From contig OX442315.1 of the NCBI GenBank assembly GCA_949358305.1, forward strand, positions 35,926,427-35,986,426: a stretch of DNA of 60,000 bases, in the 5' to 3' direction. Source of the DNA: Strigamia acuminata (Eukaryota > Arthropoda > Chilopoda > Geophilomorpha > Linotaeniidae). Below are positions 41,722 to 51,988 of this stretch, one piece after another. The notes under the pieces were generated by a model. It saw only the letters and a program-made list of their open reading frames with translations, had not been told where the DNA came from and ran no database searches. The first letter of the stretch is position 1; each line of letters opens with the position of its first letter. Position numbers and translations under genes: made by a program.

Positions 41722-44700
41722 TTAAACAATTTCCTTCAATCCAAATTGGGCGATCAATTCTTCGTGTTTTGGCTTAAAAAGCCCCTTGGTCAACACATCG
41801 GCGACCATCTTCTCACTCTCCAGGAATTCTATGTCGATATCTCCCCGCTCACATGTTTCTCGAACGAAATGGTGGCGAATGTCGATGTGCTTGGTCCTGG
41901 AATGAAAAATTGGGTTTCGCACCAATTTGTGTGCCCCCTGATTATCGCTATAAATGAGGGTCGTTTCTTTCTTCTTGTTGATGTATTTAATTTCGTCTAG
42001 GAAGTTTCGCAAGTAGATTGCTTCTTTTGACGCTTCGGCCAACGCCATATATTCTGCTTCGGTCGACGAGGTTGCGACGGTCTTCTGCTTTCTTGCTTCC
42101 CAGCATATTGTCGCGTTCGCGAGTTTAAAGCAGTAGCCGGTGTACGAGCGACGGTCGTCCAAGTTTGCTCCCCAATCTGCATCCGTGTAGCCGACTAAGT
42201 CTTTTCCGGTCTTTTCGAATTTTAGCCCGAGATTCGATGAGTGCTTCAAATATCTTAGGACGCGTTTTGCTGCTGTCCAATGAGTTCCGGTGAAACACGT
42301 ATTATATTGACTTAATGCGCTGACGGTGTAGGAAATATCGGGTCGAGTGCAAACGGCGAGGTACATTAGTGATCCGATTAAACTTTGGTACGGGAACTTC
42401 TCTGGATCCAGTAGCTCTTCGTCGGTCCCATCCTCCTTTTTTTTGTTTTTCTGCAATTTCTGATTTGCGTCGAGTGGAGTTGTGTTTTTCGAGCAGTCTT
42501 GCATTCCGAAACGATTCAGTATGTCCTTAACGTATTTTTTCTGCGCCATCGTGATTGATTTCGTCTTTTCGTCCTGTTTAAACTCGATTCCCAAGCAGTA
42601 GTGAATTTGTCCTAAATCCTTCATTTTGAACTCGCTCTTCAGGTTCGATTTTAATTTCTCCAAGTTTCTTTTGCAGTTCGTTGCGATGATAAAATCATCC
42701 ACGTAGATTGCGACGAGCGTGATGACTTCTCCATTCGTTTGGTAATACACGCATGGGTCTGCGTTTGTTGGCTTCAGTCCGTGCTTTTGCAACTTCTCGT
42801 CCAGTTTTTTGTACCACTGGCGACCCGACTGCTTCAATCCGTATAATGCCTTTCTCATCCGGCAGACTTTTCCTTTCTTGATTTTTATTCCAGCGATAAA
42901 TTCCAAATATTCGGGGAATTCCATAAAAATTTCCTCTTCGATTTCGCCGTTCAAATATGCCGTTATCGCGTCCATTTGGTGTACGGTCAATCCCAACTCG
43001 GCTGCGATTGCCATCATCATTCGAATTGATCCCGGTCGTGCGACGGGCGCGTAGGTTTCAAAGTAGTCGATGCCTGGCTGCTGTGCATATCCTTTGGCGA
43101 CCAGTCGGGCCTTTCTGCGTTCGATTGACCCGTCTGCTTCAAATTTTGTGCGGAGGACCCATCTACATCCGATTACGTTTCTATTTTTCGGTCGGTCGCA
43201 CTCCTCCCACGTTTCGTTTTCAATTAAAGCGTCGTATTCGTCCTTCATCGCTTTCATCCATTCTTGTGGGTCGTTTCCATTCAAAGCTTCGGCCGCTGTC
43301 GTTGGATCGTCGAGAATTGCTATCTGTGCAATTTCGTCCAAAACTTCATTAGTTGTTGTCGGATTCTTTCTGGTGTATTTCTTTCTGGGTGGGTCCCCAT
43401 TTCGATTTGGGTAAGGTTTTGGCGTTCTCGAGGATCGTCGTGGAATTATTTGCGCGTTTTCATTCTGACGAGGTTCGGCTTCTTCGTGTTGCGTCTCTCT
43501 CTCGTCCTCATTGTCGGGCTCGTTCTCGCCTGCGCTCTCGACTTCGTCCTCGGAAATTTCGGTTCCATTCTCGATTTGATCTGTTCTGCAATCGGTGAGA
43601 ATGTCATTAAAATTATTGTTATTATCGTTTTCTTCACATTCTTCATTCGTTTCATTTTCCGATTTTTCGACAAATTTCACATCGCGACTTTTTATAATTT
43701 TGTTTTCGCTTTTTGACCACAAGCGATACGCCTTCGATCCGTCCCAATATCCGATGAGAATACATTCTTTTGACTTCGGTTCGAACTTCCCCTTGTTCGG
43801 TTTCTTGTCCAACGCGAAGACTCTGCTTCCAAAAACTCGAAAATAGTCGACATTCGGTTTTCTTCCGGTCCAGACTTGATGCGGGATTTCATTTTCCAAA
43901 CTTCTAGTCGGGCATTTATTTCGGATGTGGCATGCAGTGTTGATTGCTTCCGCCCAATATGAGTTAGGCAATTTTGCTTGCAGTAACATGCATCGTGCCA
44001 TCTCGATCAAAGTTCTATTCATTCTTTCCGAGACGCCATTTTGTTCCGGGGTTCGTTCGACGCTGGTTTGGCGCTTTATGCCGTTTTCTTGTAAATACGT
44101 GTCGAATTTCTTATTTACATATTCCTTCCCGTTGTCCGATCGTAAAACTTTTAGTGCGCAACCAGTTTCCCTCTCGCAAAACGTTTTAAATGATTTGAAT
44201 GCCTCGAAAACTTCGCTTTTGTGCTTCAGAAAATACACCTTGCACCACCTCGATTTGTCGTCGGTGAAGGTCACGAAGTATCTTGATCCGTTCATGGACT
44301 TTGTTGGCATTGGTCCGCAAACGTCCGAGTGTACAAGTTCCAGCAGTTTTTCGCTTTTTGACGTGGAGTCAGGAAATTTCGTACTTGCGTGCTTCCCCTC
44401 GATGCAAGTTTCACAAGTTGGCAGCTTGGCGTCCTTTTCCAAATTCATTCCGTCCGCCTTTTCGTTTAGTATTTTCAGACTTGACTCGTTCAGGTGCCCA
44501 AGTCTTTTGTGCCATTCTTGTATTTTCGTACTTGCGGGTTTTGCAGGTTTTGATCCGGTTCCGACTTCGATTTCCGCTGCAGTCGCAGCATCCTCGGTCT
44601 CGTCGACGATGTAATACAGTCCGTTCCTTTTTTCGGCGGTGAATACGATTTCTCCCTTCGGATTTATCACTTCTGCTGATTTATCATCGAAAATCACCTT

Positions 44701-45822
44701 GTGTCCCCGTTCTGTGATCTTCCCGACTGACATCAAATTCGTTCGTAAATCTCGTACCAAAAGAGTTTCCGCCAAATCCAACTTCACATTTCCGTTCCCG
44801 GTGTTGACGACAATTTTCGCGGTTCCTTTTCCGTCGATTTTTGTACTCGCTTTGCTGGCCAAATTCAGTTTTTGGTTTTTCAGGAATTCGATCGTCGAAA
44901 ATGTTGAATCGTTCGAGCACATGTGGGAGCTGGCGCCGCTGTCCAAACACCAATTTTTCGGTCGTGACGTCTCGCTTATCAGTGCTGTCTCGATTTGCTC
45001 GCAGAAAAATAATTCGTACTTGGATTTCTCGGCTCTTGATGCGCTTTCCTTCTTGCTTTTACTTCGACAATCGGCGATTTTGTGGCCAATTTTTCCGCAA
45101 CCGTGGCACTTGTATTTAAAAGCTGGTTTCTCGGTCGAATTCGAATTTTCGTCGCCGTATTTCTTTGGTTGCTTACGTTTTTGGAACGTTTTTCTGGCCA
45201 TCATGGCGTCCGACACGTCTTCTTTTCCTTTTCCGCGGGCGATCGACTCGTCTTTGATTTTTCCCTCCAAAACTTCCAGTGAAGGCAATTTGTCTTGCGA
45301 TTCTATTGCGCATCTGAAGTTGTCGTAAGAGTTTGGCAGGCTTAGTAGTAGTAGAATCGTCGTGAAGTCTTCGGGCATCTTGAAATCCATGTCTAGTAGC
45401 TTATCCACCAGCTCGAAGAATTCTTTTAAGTGATTCTCCACGTTTTCTCCGTCCGCCATTTTGTGTGTTGCGAGTCGTTTTAACAACGTGATTTTTCTTG
45501 CCGGTCCTTTCGATTGGTACACACTGTGCAACTTCTTCCATAATTCATTCGCGGTGTTGCAATTTTTGGCCATTCGAAGTTCCGATTGTTTTATATTTAG
45601 CAAAATGTCATTTTTGGCTGTTCGATCACTTTTCTCCCACGTTTCGATCTCCTTCACGCGTTTCGCGTTTCCTTCGATGGTTTCTGGTCGTTTCGACGTA
45701 CCTTCCGCGTGCACGAGTAGGTCCCGTTGATCCAAAATTGCTTCCATCTGGATCTTCCATGTGTCGAAGTTTTCCTTTCCCAACGCCTCGATTCGAGCTG
45801 AATTTCCGCCGCCGTTCGCCAT
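41722..45822 (-). CDS. Copia Gag-Pol polyprotein
   Basis: 1,366 residues in one frame from ATG 45820-45822. Gag with UBN2-type helices (TWKIQMEAIL..ELWKKLHSVYQ) is followed by a zinc knuckle C239, C242, H247, C252. Protease: WCLDSGASSH (D294). Integrase: zinc H437, H443, C470, C473; catalytic D500 (HSDVCGP), D563 (RSDNGKEY), E599 (NGVSER). RT: AITAYLNG and YVDD (1040-1043). RNase H: TDADWG, EAEYMALAEA and YSDNQGAHKL. The order Gag-PR-IN-RT-RH defines Ty1/Copia. No stop or frameshift is seen. It makes particles, copies RNA to cDNA and integrates it. Gag and Pol come from one frame, so Gag excess would need splicing or processing, as in Drosophila copia. Confidence 0.95.
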   Translation of the reverse strand: MANGGGNSARIEALGKENFDTWKIQMEAILDQRDLLVHAEGTSKRPETIEGNAKRVKEIETWEKSDRTAKNDILLNIKQSELRMAKNCNTANELWKKLHSVYQSKGPARKITLLKRLATHKMADGENVENHLKEFFELVDKLLDMDFKMPEDFTTILLLLSLPNSYDNFRCAIESQDKLPSLEVLEGKIKDESIARGKGKEDVSDAMMARKTFQKRKQPKKYGDENSNSTEKPAFKYKCHGCGKIGHKIADCRSKSKKESASRAEKSKYELFFCEQIETALISETSRPKNWCLDSGASSHMCSNDSTFSTIEFLKNQKLNLASKASTKIDGKGTAKIVVNTGNGNVKLDLAETLLVRDLRTNLMSVGKITERGHKVIFDDKSAEVINPKGEIVFTAEKRNGLYYIVDETEDAATAAEIEVGTGSKPAKPASTKIQEWHKRLGHLNESSLKILNEKADGMNLEKDAKLPTCETCIEGKHASTKFPDSTSKSEKLLELVHSDVCGPMPTKSMNGSRYFVTFTDDKSRWCKVYFLKHKSEVFEAFKSFKTFCERETGCALKVLRSDNGKEYVNKKFDTYLQENGIKRQTSVERTPEQNGVSERMNRTLIEMARCMLLQAKLPNSYWAEAINTACHIRNKCPTRSLENEIPHQVWTGRKPNVDYFRVFGSRVFALDKKPNKGKFEPKSKECILIGYWDGSKAYRLWSKSENKIIKSRDVKFVEKSENETNEECEENDNNNNFNDILTDCRTDQIENGTEISEDEVESAGENEPDNEDERETQHEEAEPRQNENAQIIPRRSSRTPKPYPNRNGDPPRKKYTRKNPTTTNEVLDEIAQIAILDDPTTAAEALNGNDPQEWMKAMKDEYDALIENETWEECDRPKNRNVIGCRWVLRTKFEADGSIERRKARLVAKGYAQQPGIDYFETYAPVARPGSIRMMMAIAAELGLTVHQMDAITAYLNGEIEEEIFMEFPEYLEFIAGIKIKKGKVCRMRKALYGLKQSGRQWYKKLDEKLQKHGLKPTNADPCVYYQTNGEVITLVAIYVDDFIIATNCKRNLEKLKSNLKSEFKMKDLGQIHYCLGIEFKQDEKTKSITMAQKKYVKDILNRFGMQDCSKNTTPLDANQKLQKNKKKEDGTDEELLDPEKFPYQSLIGSLMYLAVCTRPDISYTVSALSQYNTCFTGTHWTAAKRVLRYLKHSSNLGLKFEKTGKDLVGYTDADWGANLDDRRSYTGYCFKLANATICWEARKQKTVATSSTEAEYMALAEASKEAIYLRNFLDEIKYINKKKETTLIYSDNQGAHKLVRNPIFHSRTKHIDIRHHFVRETCERGDIDIEFLESEKMVADVLTKGLFKPKHEELIAQFGLKEIV

Positions 45823-45913
45823 CGTTTCTTAGTTCTGTTTCTTGTGGAATGTTCGTGTTAAATTCGTTTTTAACTTCCTCGAATGTTCCGGTACAAAACT
45901 TGATGATTTTTAA

Positions 45914-45943
45914 GCGCAGTGGAAGCGTGCTGGGCCCATAACC
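45914..45943 (-). other. Copia primer site matching the initiator tRNA-Met 5' half
   Basis: The plus strand GCGCAGTGGAAGCGTGCTGG continuing through GCCCATAACC matches the recalled initiator tRNA-Met from the D-stem to the anticodon loop, ending next to the LTR. Drosophila copia is known to prime with a cleaved 5' half of this tRNA. Confidence 0.85.
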
Positions 45944-46157
45944 TGTAGTTTTTGTTCTAATATGTTGGAGGCATAAAAATGGAGACGCGTGGTTTTTTGG
46001 TGAAATATTAACAGTGATGGTTTTAATCTTAAACAGATGTTAAAAAGTGCGTGGAGCACCAAATACAATTCGGGTCACTGATTGGTCAGTGTCAGTGACA
46101 GGTGCACAGGTGACAAAGACACCTGGCGGACAGGAATACAACATTCAATAAACAACA
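45944..46157 (-). repeat. 5' LTR of the inner Copia element
   Basis: 214 bp; starts TGTAGTTTTTG and ends AAACAACA on the plus strand, followed by AATGG. Same as the 3' LTR. Confidence 0.95.
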
Positions 46158-46162
46158 AATGG

Positions 46163-46383
46163 CCGCAATTACACACGAAACGGCGCCGAATTTGCTTCGG
46201 GTTGCTGCCCCTCGTCGGCGGCTTCACTGCCGCGCGCTAATGGAAAATGCCGTGAAAATGCCTCGCGATTCCCGTACGTCGCTGCCGCTCGTCCTTGACG
46301 TTCGCCTTTGACCTCCCAGAGGTAGAAAACGACGTAGAATCCGAATTTGAGGTCACTTTCAGTGCCAGGACTCACCACAACCA
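46163..46383 (-). other. Leader of the outer element (LTR-proximal part)
   Basis: Between the outer primer site and the nested Copia. GC-rich; one 71-codon open frame without recognisable motif. Confidence 0.5.
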
Positions 46384-46396
46384 CCCTCTGCTACCA
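46384..46396 (-). other. Outer-element primer site matching the initiator tRNA-Met 3' end
   Basis: The plus strand CCCTCTGCTACCA directly abuts the LTR and matches the recalled acceptor end of initiator tRNA-Met (CCTCTGCTACCA). Confidence 0.75.
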
Positions 46397-46894
46397 TGTT
46401 GAGAATTTACTGCAATGAGGTGAGCCCTGACAACTTGTGAAAACTTAGCAAAACATGCCACACAGGTGGCTGCCATCTTTAATGACTCAAAACTAGGAAC
46501 CAAGTGGGAACTAGACCACATGGGTCTGAGATTACATGAAATGATAATAAAGCAAGAACAAATCATTTAAACAACAACAACAATAGTGATTTGTCCTCTT
46601 TGAAAATAATCAAAGGATATAACTTAGATAAATAAACCAGGCCAACATAAATGACAATAATAAACAATTAATCATACTGGTTGTATATTTACAATACAGT
46701 ATGTCACAACTAAACAAATCAGGGATAAACTAACAATATGAACTGGATATTTAACAATTATATCCATTAAGATATAAAGCAACATAAACAATAATCTACC
46801 ATAATGCATGAAAGCATGTGCAATTAATCTAATGCTTCATGCCAAAACACACAAACACTCGAACATATTAAGAAAGTATCCCAACTTTCTAACA
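46397..46894 (-). repeat. 5' LTR of the outer Copia-type element
   Basis: 498 bp, matches 36877-37374 by inspection; followed by the CAATG duplication. Confidence 0.95.
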
Positions 46895-48299
46895 CAATGT
46901 ACCTATTTGGGTGCAAAATAATTAAATAAAAAAGGCCCGTAGCTGAAGCGCTTTAGGGTAGTGCGAAAAATTGTCGCACTTGGCGCTACTGTTTTTGGTC
47001 TCCCCATGCTTCGGTTTGGTTAAAAATATCAATTGTTTTGTTCTGTTTATATACATAGTAGTGAGAACGAATTTGGAACAAAATTGAAATGGAATTGGAA
47101 CGAAATTGGAACGAAATGGAAACGTAATCGAAACGCGTAATCACTTGTGTTGGACTACTAGCGCCATACAGTGTCTACTGGTAAAAATGGGAAGCCCTAA
47201 GTAGAAGCGCTTTTATATGATTGGAAGAAGCCAACTTAAATTTAAGCTAAGATTTCTAAGGGGCAGAATTTTTAAAAGTGAATAAATAATTAAATAACGT
47301 ACAGAACACTCCAAAATTTTTTTTAGACAAACCTTATTGTTGTGTGAACAAAGTCAGAAATTTTCAGAAAATTATATTAAACCAAAAAAAAGTTTTCCTA
47401 TTCAAGAAGAGTGTTGCACCCAAATAGGTATAGGGTTGCCCATCTGAGGGTTAAGGTAATAAGAAGAGAAATGAAAATTTTTTTGATTTCTTTAAAATAA
47501 CCTTAAAAAAGGTTCTGTAACATTTTTAACTGTTTAACTTAGGGGATATTATTTAAAAGTACTGTTAAACTTTGAACCGAGCAGTAATTGTTTTGCCATT
47601 ACGATTTCCAAAAGTTTACAATTACTGTCACTATGTGGCGTTATTTATACGTCATCGACTATAAGCAATCACCTAAATTCAAGCAGCGATTCGCGATTTC
47701 AGTATGTTTTCTTGTGATATTGACGAAGGAGATGGTGATTTGTATGTTTTAACTACACTGTGGTACCATGTATGTTTTTATCTAACTTACAACATTGATG
47801 TTTTTAGCTACAAAGTTGATGTTGAGTCAATATTTTTGGCTCCAAAATTAAGTGTTTTTGCCACTTTTTGATCAATTTTGGCATTCCACTGCTGCACAAT
47901 ACCCCGTGATAACAAATGAGTAAAATGTGCGGTAACAGTGTTATTGAGAAACAATGTATGCATGGTGTGTGTTTTCCTCGGTGCTTACAAATGACGTCAT
48001 TGCACAAAATGGTTCCCTTTTTTCAAATGGTAAAAACATGATTTGATCATGTAAAACCAATCATACTTAGATGTAATTATTCCCTAAGTTTGGCAAAAAA
48101 AAAATGTTACATAACCTTTTTTAAGATCATTTTAAAGAGATAAGAGAAATTTTTCATTAACTTAATCTTAAGATTAATAAAGATAAGATAAGATAAATCT
48201 GAACAAAAAAACCCAAGTAGACAGAAGTGGTCCATATTGCTGACTGAATAATATCCTCAAGATTATTAACAATTTTTACAACTGAATTTAATCAATCAA

Positions 48300-48540
48300 A
48301 CCAGATCTACAGTTGGTGCTCGGTATCTTGATGCTAAATTCAAACTACGCATCACATTCTGCGCATGCATTTAACGTGGCCATTGTCAAGAGAAATTAAA
48401 ACAACGATATTTTGGTACTAACTTACATGCAGTAAATCACTTTTAATGATGAGTTTATTGTTGTTTATTTACTTTATTTTAGCATTATTAGGCCTAATAT
48501 TAGGCTTGATACTGCTAAATAATAACTGGAATTAGGAAAC
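48300..48540. repeat. Dispersed repeat, inverted partner of 25885-26115
   Basis: CTCGGTATCTTGATGCTAAA, GCGCATGCAT, TTTTAATGATGAGTTTATTG and TAGGCCTAAT blocks are the reverse complement of the copy at 26 kb. Confidence 0.7.
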
Positions 48541-49169
48541 CCTTAAAGTGGGAGAAAAATGTCGTGTCATTTTTTTTTATTTGAGACAACCACTTTAGCC
48601 AACACGGTAATTGAGCAGCCTTAAAGCTGACCACTTTGCACGTGACATTACTTTCATTAAATGCTTCACACTTTTGTTATTAAAGTTAAGTAAATGTGGG
48701 GAACATGAAGCAGTTTCTGAATACCGTAATCAATAGCAGCGTTCAAATTGATTAAGAAAGCGTTTTTTTATTTCACATAATAATGTAATGCCTAATCAAC
48801 GATTGCTTGAAGGTGCCGTACAAGTTAAATTCTAAAAACCGTGGACAGGTAATGATCACGAGGAAAACAAAAATTTAATGGCAAAATAATAGACAAAATA
48901 TTTATACAATAAAAATTTTTTTTACATGTATGTGGAATTGTTTCTTTAATATCTATGAACATTTACCTGAAAAGCAATTTAAAAAATATTAGATAGAAGT
49001 AGAATAAATCTCATTATTCTTTTTCAACCTTAATTTAAAATACCTGGGACATGGGAAGAAAAGAAAAGAAAATGATTCCAAAAAGTAGAAATTAGTCCAA
49101 AATAGCCATAATTAATACAAATAAAGTTATAACCATGATGTCGTAATTTTCAATTTTGTAGAAAACCTG

Positions 49170-49471
49170 TGTTCACACTACCACAAGTTTCCTAGAACTA
49201 AAAACAATATGGCGGACTTTTCTACAACTCAAGTTGAAGAAAAGTTTTCTTAAACTTGACGTCACAACTGCTAAACATGCCCCCCACCTCCCCATTGGGT
49301 CATGTGACTAGTTTTGGACTGACGTTCACAAAAAATGGCTGCCTACAGCAGGTTAAAACGTCATGACACTTTTACAAAACTATCCTTTAAGTGTGAACAA
49401 CTGATTTCAGATTTGTAGAACTTAGACTTTTAGAAAATCATAAGTTCTAGAAAAGTAGTTTAAGTGTGAAT
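49170..49471. mobile_element. MITE with TTCACACT..AGTGTGAA ends
   Basis: Left GTTCACACTACCACAAG..CTAGAACT and right AGTTCTAGAAAAGTAGTTTA..GTGTGAA are imperfect inverted repeats about 40 bp long. A related sequence lies near 58375-58530. Confidence 0.6.
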
Positions 49472-51988
49472 TACGCATTACAAACAAGGGTGTTGTATTC
49501 GAATACAACGCCATTGTGTATGTAAAGTATGGTGCTAATTGAATTTTTTCGAAAACTTCTGAAAAAATGATTTTTGAAGAAATCTGAACACAACAGAATT
49601 CTGTTATTTTCGGGTTATAAGACTGTAGTAATACATAATTGAAGAGCAGTCAATAGAAGTCATTTGACTATTATTTTTATTCATTAAGCAAAACCAATAT
49701 GAACGCACTGAATGAAATACAACGCACTTAATGAAATACAAAATTATATTCTACCTATCGAAACAAAATACGTATGTTTTATTTACATTTTATAGTGGTA
49801 ATATCTGTTAATTATACATCGTGTGTCAAGTAAACTGCACATCTATTTCAGTCCTGCGTGCGTCAACTCTTTAATTCTATTCTTCAGTGGATTAATCACT
49901 AATCTGATTAAAATAAGCGGATTAAAAGCACAGTAATGAGAAAAATTCATAACTTATTAACCAAAACCCCAAAGGAACAACGATTTTATTTTGTAGTGAG
50001 AAAATAATCTTTAATTTTCAACAGGAAGCAGATCACATGACTAATTTATCTGCCGCATATGTTATAATTGCTATCGCCAAATCTCTCCCATAAAACATTT
50101 TTCTATCGACGAATCAATTTTGACTAACAAAATTTCCCTTTCAAATTTCCATCCAAGTTATTCAAAACGAACTAATTGGAAATGTAAAGCCAAAGTGAGG
50201 TGCGAATGACGCAAACCCGCCATAAATCCGCCGGGTTACCATAGTAACGCAACGTTTTCTCCCTGGTGGCGCCAAATGGAACCATCGGCAGTTGGTTCTC
50301 ATTCTCAAAGGCGAAGGAAAAAACATTAGTTGTGTATCCCGCTCGTTATCGCAATTCCTGCGGTGCCTCCTCATGTGGGGGTGGCCCGTCCCCATTTTAT
50401 TTGTTTGTCAGTATTTCATGAGTGGAAACTTGGCGGTCGGAAATGTATATCGACGAGGGATGACGATCGGTTCGAAAGGTGAGAGGAAACCGGGCAAACG
50501 GGCGTGCCATATGGTCGCTCAACCGGTGTGTAATTGTGTGCGGAATGACATTTTAATTATGTGAATTCGGCATGGAATTGCATTCGTAGGTTTTAGCTCA
50601 TGTTTTATTTACGATGTTTGAAGTTTCGGGGAGAAAGACAATTTAAATCATGGAGGAAAAAAAATCAAGGTTTGTTTGATCCATGGTGTGTGACGTCATT
50701 TTCAAATGTATAATTTGATTGGTTAAGATGACGCGAGGCGCTGTGTTAGTTTTAAGATTATTTATTTATTTATTCATTTATTTATTTATTTATTTATTTA
50801 TTCATCGAAAAATATAGAGTATTTTCAGGGTTTGATAAAACTAAAATAATTCAGGAACCAGGCACTTTTTCTCAGGCGGGCTAAGAAATTGATGCGCCTG
50901 GTATTTGTCAATTCCTGAGTATTTTTGTACTTTAAACACTTGTGGATTTGTTGTCGGAGTTGTTGCAATAGGATTACCAGGTGGTTGGTTATGATTCATT
51001 TTCAATCTAATATGATTCATTTCCTATTTTCATTATTTTGAAAGAAATAATGCTTTTGTACCAGTACCCAGAAGCATTTATCAGATTTTAAATATATTTC
51101 GCCAGACAGTAGTATTAGCAGTGGCTGTTTTAGGGGTAAAGCCTAGTACTCATACGATCATTTGCCAACAGAAGTGTATGCCCACAGACTTTTCTGTGTG
51201 TATAGACATGACAGAGTCACATGACAAAATCACCTAGTGGCAGAATATGTACAAGTCTGTCACACCAGACTTTTTACAGTACTCACAGTATGCACAGGGG
51301 GTACGACAATCAGAATCTGTGTGTCAGAGATTCGAATCTTTCATATATTTTTTGGGATTCGGTTGGGATTCGGAGAGATTTAGATGATTATTTTAATAAA
51401 AAAGTCGAAAATATTTTAACTTTTGTCCAATTTTCGAGAAAAAATCAAAGTTTCTACAAAATTTAAAGATTCGGGGATTCAGAAATCAGAGATTTGGTTG
51501 GATGAAGTGCCCCCTGGGTAAGCGAGTTGAGCTTCCAAAATATATTCAATATAAATCTGTAATCACGTTTTACCGATGTCGAATGGGAACCGCAGTGAAA
51601 CATGAATTTTATTACGATGCACGTTTCATTGGCTTTCACGAACATATTTGTCTTCGGCTTCGCACATGCTAAAACCACCACTGCTGATATTAGTTTCTAA
51701 CACTTGTAACGTCATGCTCTTGATTTATGACGTTTGGATCTAGAGCAGGGCATTTCTTCTAGCAAGAGCGGGCCCAATTTGGGAATGCTGTAACTGCATT
51801 TGGGCATCGGACTTCTTTTCCCTAATAAATTTGTAAAGGAAGTCGTTTCTCTTTATCTTTTTTTCTCATAAGTCACTTATGAATGGGGGTGGGGGGGGGG
51901 GGGGAAAGGATCCTGACAAGATTCAAGGAGACGGTCATTTTGGTTCAAATTTTCACAAAAATTGGATTTTTTTTGGTCAAAACTTATA

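Larger units (their letters stand above)
41387..46157 (-). mobile_element. Complete Ty1/Copia retrotransposon nested in the outer element
   Basis: 4,771 bp; LTRs 41387-41600 and 45944-46157 (214 bp each, TGTAGTTTTT..AAACAACA). Target duplication AATGG at 41382-41386 and 46158-46162. Single Gag-Pol frame with all motifs intact, a half-tRNA-type primer site and a polypurine tract. It inserted into the leader of the outer element, so it is the youngest layer. Probably competent for movement. Confidence 0.95.
36877..46894 (-). mobile_element. Non-autonomous Copia-type LTR element encoding an integrase-like protein
   Basis: LTRs 36877-37374 and 46397-46894 are both 498 bp and look identical (TGTTGAG..TCTAACA). 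Target duplication CAATG at 36872-36876 and 46895-46899. The primer site abuts the 5' LTR; the polypurine tract abuts the 3' LTR. Without the nested element it is about 5.24 kb. Its only long ORF lacks Gag zinc knuckle, protease, RT and RNase H. Recent movement therefore required enzymes supplied by another element. Confidence 0.9.
36830..47450. mobile_element. TTAA-flanked piggyBac-type MITE, interrupted
   Basis: Outer ends CCCTCAGATGG (36830-36840) and CCATCTGAGGG (47440-47450) are perfect inverses. TTAA lies at 36826-36829 and 47451-47454. Further inverted blocks (TACCTATTTGGGTGCA at 46900; TGCACCCAAATAGGTA at 47415) lie to the right of the insertion. Without the 10-kb insertion the element is about 598 bp and non-coding. 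TTAA duplication with CCC-starting ends is the piggyBac signature. Confidence 0.85.
47455..51988. other. Non-coding stretch with dispersed repeats
   Basis: Contains the inverted partner of the 25.9-26.1 kb repeat (48300-48540), a fragment of the CTACCGTCTTCC family (49495-49620), a GC-richer patch at 50160-50560, (TTTA)n at 50757-50806 and a G-run at 51884-51905. The 50292-50480 patch is open and ends at AAAG|GTGAGA, so it could be a first exon, but nothing downstream confirms it. Confidence 0.4.

Noticed and set aside
42809-45941. Long plus-strand open frames (up to 229 codons) opposite the Copia polyprotein
   Set aside because: Antisense shadows of the strongly coding Gag-Pol frame.
45914-45943. 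Initiator tRNA-Met-like sequence considered as a tRNA gene
   Set aside because: Only the 5' half to the anticodon loop is present and it abuts an LTR, so it is the retrotransposon primer site.
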